A stretch of 12,867 nucleotides of DNA. Source: Treponema sp. Its GTDB lineage: Bacteria; Spirochaetota; Spirochaetia; Treponematales; Breznakiellaceae. The notes under the pieces were generated by a model. The model ran no database searches and was not told the origin of the DNA. It saw only the letters and a program-made list of their open reading frames with translations. Positions 6,090 to 12,867 of the stretch are shown here, piece by piece (position 1 is the first letter of the stretch; the number at the start of each line of letters is the position of its first letter). The DNA lies in assembly GCA_009780595.1 (NCBI GenBank), contig WQZT01000020.1:1-12867 (forward strand), read 5' to 3'. Both the position numbers and the translations under genes were made by a program.

Positions 6090-7285
6090 CCCTTCTCAAT
6101 CGTGTGCCGCAGCTCCCCCAGCGACACCACGTCAATGCCGGGTTTCAGCGGCCAACCTTCCGGCGCGGGGATAACGACAAAGGTCTGCTGGGGCGCGACA
6201 TCTTCAAACGCAAGGTAATTACCCTTGCTTAAAACCGGGCTAAACGAGGCTTTGCACTCTATCGCGTACGTTTTTCCGCCGACATTCAGCACAAAGTCAA
6301 CCTCCGCGCCACCAGCTGTCCGGTAGTGGCAAATCTCCGCGCTGGGAAACCAGCCCCGCAGATTGGAAAGCACGATTTGCTCCCAAATCGCCCCAAACGC
6401 CGGATGCCCGGACAACTCGTCGAAAGAACGCAGCCCCAGCAGCGTCGCCGTTATTCCTGAGTCGGCGATGTACACTTTGGGCGCTTTCACAAGGCGTTTA
6501 CCCAAATTGGAAAACAGAGGGCGAATCACCTCGATCATATAGGTGCTTTCCAGAATATCGATGTATTTTTTCACCGACACCGAGCTAATCCCCAGCGAAG
6601 ATGCCAGCGTGGAGTAATTGACCGTTTGACCGTTGACGTGCGCCAACATCCGCCAAAGCCTTCCCATAGCGGCGGGGGTAAAGCCTGTCCATTGGAGCAA
6701 ATCGCGTTCCAGAAACGTAGAGATAAAATCCTCCCGCCACTGGTACGAGACTTCTGCATTAGGGGCGAGAATGCTCCGGGGAAACCCGCCTGAGAAAAAA
6801 TACTGTTCCATTGTATGCTTTCCCTCGATTTCACCCCACAAAAAGGGAGTGAGGCGTTTGTAGGATATTCTTCCCGCCAGCGACTGCGAACTTTGTTTCA
6901 GCAGATCGCGCGAGGCAGACCCCAGAATAAGAAAACTTCCGGGGCGCTGCCATTCGTCAGCAAGGCTGCGGATAAGGGGGAATAGTTCGGGTTTGCGCTG
7001 AACCTCGTCAATGCAGATGAGTTTCCCTTTGTTGGAGCTTAAAAACCATTCGGCGTTGTCAAGTTTCTGAAGGTCAGAGGGGCGTTCCAAATCCAGATAG
7101 ACATACGTGTCGCCAGATTTGCCATGTTTTCCCGCCGCCGTTTGTCCCTTACGTTTCAAAGCCAACTGCTTTACGAGGGTAGATTTGCCGCACTGCCGGG
7201 GGCCGGTAACGGCAGTAACCGGGAAATATTTGAGAGAGTGTAAAATGCCAGCTTCCGCGCTGCGCGTATAGTAACGTATATCCAT
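6086..7285 (-). CDS. AAA ATPase with DUF4143 / nuclease-like C-terminal domain
   Basis: This belongs to the large prokaryotic AAA_14-DUF4143 family, whose biological role is unresolved. Numbering from ATG 7285 (399 residues), the P-loop is GPRQCGKST (28-36), Walker B is LICIDE (89-94) and a sensor-like FLILGSAS is at 118-125. A winged-helix-like part (about 200-260) follows. The C-terminus contains GAEVDFVL and YAIECKAS; D330, E343 and K345 resemble a PD-(D/E)xK nuclease core. No DNA cleavage should be assumed. A TTG at 7354 would add 23 residues, but it lies in a palindromic repeat and the usual family N-terminus begins near the later ATG. The Shine-Dalgarno match is poor (GGA, eight bases upstream). 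It lies convergent to galE and divergent from clpA, and such genes are often horizontally mobile. Confidence 0.85.
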   Translation of the reverse strand: MDIRYYTRSAEAGILHSLKYFPVTAVTGPRQCGKSTLVKQLALKRKGQTAAGKHGKSGDTYVYLDLERPSDLQKLDNAEWFLSSNKGKLICIDEVQRKPELFPLIRSLADEWQRPGSFLILGSASRDLLKQSSQSLAGRISYKRLTPFLWGEIEGKHTMEQYFFSGGFPRSILAPNAEVSYQWREDFISTFLERDLLQWTGFTPAAMGRLWRMLAHVNGQTVNYSTLASSLGISSVSVKKYIDILESTYMIEVIRPLFSNLGKRLVKAPKVYIADSGITATLLGLRSFDELSGHPAFGAIWEQIVLSNLRGWFPSAEICHYRTAGGAEVDFVLNVGGKTYAIECKASFSPVLSKGNYLAFEDVAPQQTFVVIPAPEGWPLKPGIDVVSLGELRHTIEKG

Positions 7286-7290
7286 TGTTT

Positions 7291-7325
7291 TTATCCAGGT
7301 AAATTTAAACTTACAGTTTAAATCT
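7291..7325. repeat. Palindromic repeat, copy A (operator-like)
   Basis: ATTTAAAC (7303-7310) and GTTTAAAT (7316-7323) form a perfect 8-base dyad with a 5-base centre. The 35 bases here match copy B at 7347-7381 at 27 positions. It lies just upstream of the ATPase ATG. Confidence 0.6.
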
Positions 7326-7346
7326 GCATAGATAATACTTATATAA

Positions 7347-7381
7347 TCATCCAAGCAAATTTAAAGTAAGACTTTAAATTT
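7347..7381. repeat. Palindromic repeat, copy B (operator-like)
   Basis: AAATTTAAAGT (7357-7367) and ACTTTAAATTT (7371-7381) form a perfect 11-base dyad with a 3-base centre. It is offset 56 bases from copy A in direct orientation. The base pair that differs between copies (C-G in A, G-C in B) changes on both arms, so the symmetry is kept. Confidence 0.6.
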
Positions 7382-7385
7382 ACAT

Positions 7386-7396
7386 AGTATAGTATA
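7386..7396 (-). promoter_or_regulatory. Candidate -10 elements for the ATPase gene
   Basis: On the minus strand two overlapping TATACT hexamers occupy 7396-7391 and 7391-7386. A TTGCTT (7410-7405) is the only -35-like sequence nearby and the spacing is poor. A start from these elements would fall in palindrome B, as expected if B is an operator. Confidence 0.3.
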
Positions 7397-7490
7397 CATC
7401 CATAAAGCAAAAAGCGCAAGGTAGCGTGAGTTTCCGGTCATATTGAAAATTTATGCTTGCAGACCTCTATTCATTTAGGGGTATTGGGTT

Positions 7491-7496
7491 TATGAT
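7491..7496 (+). promoter_or_regulatory. Candidate -10 element for the clpA operon
   Basis: TATGAT lies 20 bases before the preferred clpA ATG, predicting a very short leader. No good -35 is found at the expected distance. Another weak possibility is TTGAAA (7443-7448) with TCTATT (7466-7471), 17 bases apart. Confidence 0.25.
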
Positions 7497-7516
7497 TAAT
7501 ATGTATGGAGCAAAAA

Positions 7517-9960
<2,444 letters not shown>

Positions 9961-9976
<16 letters not shown>

Positions 9977-10674
9977 AAAATCTCCCGAACGGGCCGGATG
10001 AGAATTTCCCGTACCTTGACGAAAACGAGCGCTTTTCGTTTCCCGATCCCGCACAGGCGCAGCACGACAGCGTTGTCGCGTGGGGCGGAAACCTTTCGCC
10101 GGGGATGCTCCTGTCCGCCTACGAGCAGGGGCTTTTCCCGTGGTACTCCGAAGGCGATCCGGTCATCTGGCATTCGCCTGACCCGCGTTTTGTGCTGTTC
10201 CCCGAAAACCTGCATGTTTCCGCTTCGATGAAAAAGACTCTGCGCCGGGGCGAGTTCAACGTAAGCTTCGACCGCGATTTCCGCGCCGTCATTACCGCCT
10301 GCGCGCAAACGTGCCGCCCCGGGCAGGATGGCACGTGGATAACCGCCGATATGATCGCCGCCTACACCAAGCTCCACAGTCTGGGCTGGGCGCACTCGGC
10401 GGAGGCGTACCGTGCGGGGGAGCTTTCGGGCGGCTGTTACGGTATCCGCATGGGAGACGCTTTTTTCGCGGAATCGATGTTTTTCCGTGCGTCAAACGCG
10501 AGCAAGGCGGCGCTGCTGACGCTGGCGCAAACATTGTTCGCCCAAGGCGTGCGCTTTATCGACTGCCAAGCCTACACCCGCCACGTGCAGAGTTTGGGCG
10601 CGGTGGAAATCAGCCGCTGCAGCTTTCTTGCTCTGCTGCGGGAAACGAGGGAATCTGGTCTTTATGAAAGATAA
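9961..10674 (+). CDS. aat: Leucyl/phenylalanyl-tRNA--protein transferase Aat
   Basis: Aat transfers Leu or Phe from aminoacyl-tRNA to proteins with N-terminal Arg or Lys, creating N-degrons that ClpS delivers to ClpAP. The 237 residues match the family length. Signatures are [22 protein letters not shown] (41-62, a longer block than quoted in most motifs), WHSPDPR (70-76), GTWIT (124-128), [18 protein letters not shown] (157-174) and FIDCQ (199-203). The ATG at 9961 is the only plausible start; it overlaps the clpA stop by 16 bases. The purine-rich GGCGGA lies directly against it, too close for a good ribosome site, so translation is probably coupled to clpA. ruvB begins inside its last codons. 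Placement next to clpA supports a shared N-degron role. Confidence 0.94.
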
Positions 10675-11758
10675 GCAAAAAAAACCCGACGCAAAAATCA
10701 ATGACGAACGCGCGGGAATTCTCCACCCGGAACAACCGCTCGATGAGGACAACCGCGACACCGCGTTGCGCCCGCGCAGCCTCGCTGAATTTATGGGGCA
10801 AGCGGCGATGAAGGAAAACCTATCGGTGTTTATAAGGGCGGCAAAAGAGCGCGGCGAAAGCCTTGACCACCTTTTTTTAACCGGACCTCCGGGGCTGGGA
10901 AAGACGACGTTGGCGCAGGTTGTCGCCCACGAGCTGCGGGCGGATTTCCGGGTTACTTCCGCACCCGCCCTTGAAAAGCCCAAAGACCTTGCGGGGCTTT
11001 TGACTACGCTCACGGAGAAAACCGTTTTTTTTATCGACGAGATTCACCGCCTCAAACCCGCTATCGAAGAGATGCTGTACATTGCGATGGAAGATTACGA
11101 GCTGGACTGGATTATCGGGCAGGGGCCGAGCGCGCGCAGCATTCGCATTCCCATCCAGCCGTTTACGCTAGTGGGCGCAACCACGAAGGCGGGCAACGTT
11201 TCAAGCCCGCTGATCAGCCGCTTTGGGATTACATGCCGCTTTTCGTTTTATGAACAGGCGGATATGGAAGCCATCGTTCGGCGCTCGGCGGGAATTCTCA
11301 ACATCGCCATTGAAAGCGATGCGGCGGCGCTCCTTGCGCGTTCGGCGCGGGGAACGCCCCGCGTGGTCAACCGGCTTTTGCGCCGCGTCAGGGATTTTGC
11401 GCAGGTGCTGCCCGCTGGAACGGCGGCTGGCGGGAGCCAGCTTATCACCACAGAGATTGTTGCCGAAAGCCTTTCGCGCCTTGAAATAGATTCGCTGGGG
11501 CTTGAAAAATACGACCGGGAAATACTGAAGCTTATCATCAACCGCTACGGCGGCGGGCCGGTGGGCGCGGAAACCCTTGCCATTTCAATCGGCGAGTCTG
11601 TCGATACGCTGGAAGATTACTACGAGCCGTACCTGATTCAGGCGGGCTTGATTCAGCGAACACCGCGCGGCAGGATGGTTACCGCGCTTGCCTACGAATA
11701 TCTGGGCGTAAAGCCGCTTAATCCGCGCAGCGAAGCGGGAGGGCTTTTTGCAGACTGA
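10664..11758 (+). CDS. ruvB: Holliday junction branch migration DNA helicase RuvB
   Basis: RuvB is the AAA+ hexameric motor that drives branch migration with RuvA. From ATG 10664 it has 364 residues. [11 protein letters not shown] (37-46) opens the ATPase domain; the P-loop is GPPGLGKT (74-81), Walker B FFIDEIH (122-128) and sensor 1 GATTKAG (171-177). The winged-helix C-terminus has [11 protein letters not shown] (296-306) and [17 protein letters not shown] (321-337). SPLISRFGI (181-189) has Ile where the family nearly always has Arg (PLR-RFG), although the following R186 is kept. GAGGGA (10647-10652) lies 11 bases before the ATG; an upstream ATG (10628) would add 12 unrelated residues. It overlaps aat by 11 bases, and queA starts 11 bases before its stop, so the genes are probably co-translated. 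Confidence 0.95.
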   Translation: MKDKQKKPDAKINDERAGILHPEQPLDEDNRDTALRPRSLAEFMGQAAMKENLSVFIRAAKERGESLDHLFLTGPPGLGKTTLAQVVAHELRADFRVTSAPALEKPKDLAGLLTTLTEKTVFFIDEIHRLKPAIEEMLYIAMEDYELDWIIGQGPSARSIRIPIQPFTLVGATTKAGNVSSPLISRFGITCRFSFYEQADMEAIVRRSAGILNIAIESDAAALLARSARGTPRVVNRLLRRVRDFAQVLPAGTAAGGSQLITTEIVAESLSRLEIDSLGLEKYDREILKLIINRYGGGPVGAETLAISIGESVDTLEDYYEPYLIQAGLIQRTPRGRMVTALAYEYLGVKPLNPRSEAGGLFAD

Positions 11759-12821
11759 CGATTTTACCTTTGAACTTCCCGAAGAACTAATTGCCCAGCA
11801 TCCGCCGTCTGAGCGCGGGCAGAGCAGGCTGATGGTGATGGATAGAAAAACTCACCGCCGCTATCATCGGATGGTGCGTGACCTACCTTCGCTTATCGAG
11901 CCGGGAACGCTCATGGTATTTAACAACTCGCGGGTGCGGCGGGCGCGCATCGCGGGGCTGTCTGAAGCGGGCGGGAAACCGGGCGAAAAGCCGAGCGAGT
12001 TTCTGCTGGTCAAGCGGCTGGATGAGCTGTGCTGGCAGGTGATGGCAAAGCACTCCAAACGCCGCAAGAGCGGTAGCCGCTACCTGTTTGACGGCGTTTG
12101 CGCGGAGGTTCTGCCAGCCGCCGCCAATCCGGGCGGGGAAGGGGAGGGGACACTGACCCTGCGCTTTGACCGCCCGATAGATGATGCGTGGCTCGACATT
12201 CACGGGCACATCCCCCTGCCGCCGTACATCAAGCGGGCGGACTCGCGCGACGACAGCGAGCGTTACCAGACGGTATACGCCAAAGATCACGGCTCCGCCG
12301 CCGCGCCAACCGCCGGGCTGCACTTCACTGCCGAACTTTTGGCGAAACTGGAGCAAGCAGGGGTGCAGAGCGAGTTTATCACCCTGCACGTGGGAATCGG
12401 CACGTTTCTGCCGGTGAGGACTGCCAGAATCGAAGACCACTTTATGCACGAGGAACATTATACTATCAGCGATGAAACTGCCCGCCGCATCGAACAGGCG
12501 AAAGCCGAGGGGAGAAAAATCCTCGCGGTGGGAACAACGAGCGTCCGCACGCTGGAGTCAGCGTGGCAGGAAAACCTGTCCAGCGGCGGTGGCGGTGGAA
12601 GTCTGCGGCGGGGAGACGGCAGCACGGCGATTTTTATTTATCCCGGCTACAGGTTTAAGGCGGTTGACGCGATGTTTACGAACTTCCACACGCCCAAGTC
12701 CACGCTCCTTATGCTGGTTGCCGCCTTCGCAGGGCGGGACTTCGCGCTGGAAAGCTACAGCGAGGCGGTTCAGGAACGCTACCGCTTTTTCAGTTACGGC
12801 GATGCATGTCTGATTGTGTAG
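11748..12821 (+). CDS. queA: S-adenosylmethionine:tRNA ribosyltransferase-isomerase QueA
   Basis: QueA transfers and isomerises the ribosyl part of S-adenosylmethionine onto preQ1 in tRNA, forming epoxyqueuosine. The 357 residues match the family length. Signatures are [20 protein letters not shown] (8-27), [10 protein letters not shown] (59-68), [13 protein letters not shown] (182-194), [11 protein letters not shown] (214-224), [11 protein letters not shown] (261-271), [18 protein letters not shown] (297-314) and [12 protein letters not shown] (345-356). TNFHTPKST has Thr where Leu is usual. A glycine run, SSGGGGGS (278-285), marks a small insertion before the IYPGY strand. The start is TTG at 11748, supported by GGGAGG (11737-11742) five bases upstream. 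The gene overlaps the ruvB stop by 11 bases and is last of the clpA-aat-ruvB-queA series in the window. The 46 bases after it contain no terminator I can see. Confidence 0.95.
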   Translation: MQTDDFTFELPEELIAQHPPSERGQSRLMVMDRKTHRRYHRMVRDLPSLIEPGTLMVFNNSRVRRARIAGLSEAGGKPGEKPSEFLLVKRLDELCWQVMAKHSKRRKSGSRYLFDGVCAEVLPAAANPGGEGEGTLTLRFDRPIDDAWLDIHGHIPLPPYIKRADSRDDSERYQTVYAKDHGSAAAPTAGLHFTAELLAKLEQAGVQSEFITLHVGIGTFLPVRTARIEDHFMHEEHYTISDETARRIEQAKAEGRKILAVGTTSVRTLESAWQENLSSGGGGGSLRRGDGSTAIFIYPGYRFKAVDAMFTNFHTPKSTLLMLVAAFAGRDFALESYSEAVQERYRFFSYGDACLIV

Positions 12822-12867
12822 GGAAAACGGCAGACAAGAAATCTTTCAAACAAACGAGCAATCCCCC

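Noticed and set aside
6086..7285. DUF4143 ATPase as half of a toxin-antitoxin or a defence nuclease system
   Set aside because: No small partner gene lies beside it and no known defence gene is nearby; the nuclease-like residues alone do not establish such a role.
7286..7354. Longer N-terminus of the DUF4143 ATPase from TTG 7354
   Set aside because: The added 23 residues are encoded by A+T-rich palindromic DNA, have no Shine-Dalgarno support and do not look like the family N-terminus.
7505..7516. ATG 7505 as the clpA start
   Set aside because: It lacks a ribosome site, and its own first bases supply the GGAG that is correctly spaced for ATG 7517. It cannot be fully excluded.
10628..10663. 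ATG 10628 as the ruvB start
   Set aside because: The 12 added residues are the shifted frame of conserved Aat sequence; ATG 10664 gives a normal RuvB N-terminus and has GAGGGA upstream.

Overview
The window reads as chromosomal DNA from a spirochaete, most likely a Treponema-like lineage of animal or termite guts. That placement is an inference from gene content and order: yebC-ruvC-ruvA on one side, clpA-aat-ruvB-queA on the other, and a large MalT/LAL-type LuxR regulator between them. No marker in the window (rRNA, tRNA) settles it. Coding DNA is dense and mostly G+C-rich. The luxR gene and two intergenic stretches (3929-4329 and 7286-7516) look clearly richer in A+T.

Layout. Bases 1-82 hold the C-terminal end of a YebC/PmpR-family gene, overlapped by ruvC (27-575). 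A short gap with a stem-loop and an extended -10 promoter leads to ruvA (665-1267). A promoter and a strong ribosome site then introduce an 845-residue LuxR-type ATPase regulator (1391-3928), closed by an intrinsic terminator. A 401-base non-coding stretch follows, packed with inverted repeats and possibly a decayed IS200/IS605-like end. A DUF1186 protein (4330-5106) is translationally coupled to galE (5103-6089). galE converges, with interlocking stop codons, on a minus-strand AAA ATPase with a DUF4143/nuclease-like C-terminus (6086-7285). Upstream of that ATPase lie two tandem copies of a roughly 35-base palindromic repeat. A tightly overlapping operon, clpA-aat-ruvB-queA (7517-12821), fills the rest.

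How the genes work together. RuvA, RuvB and RuvC form the Holliday-junction branch-migration and resolution machine, but ruvA and ruvB are about 9.4 kb apart and ruvB sits in a proteolysis operon. Aat adds Leu/Phe to protein N-termini and ClpA, with ClpP, unfolds and degrades such N-degron substrates. The usual adaptor gene clpS is not in the window. QueA makes the epoxyqueuosine precursor in tRNA. GalE interconverts UDP-glucose and UDP-galactose. The roles of the LuxR regulator, the DUF1186 protein and the DUF4143 ATPase cannot be fixed from sequence alone.

I see no CRISPR array, toxin-antitoxin pair, intact insertion sequence, RNA gene or clear new defence system. The strongest leads for something undescribed are the twin covarying palindromes at the ATPase/clpA divergent region, the hairpin-rich segment after luxR, the inverted 13-base repeat bracketing luxR, and the apparently leaderless ruvA promoter.
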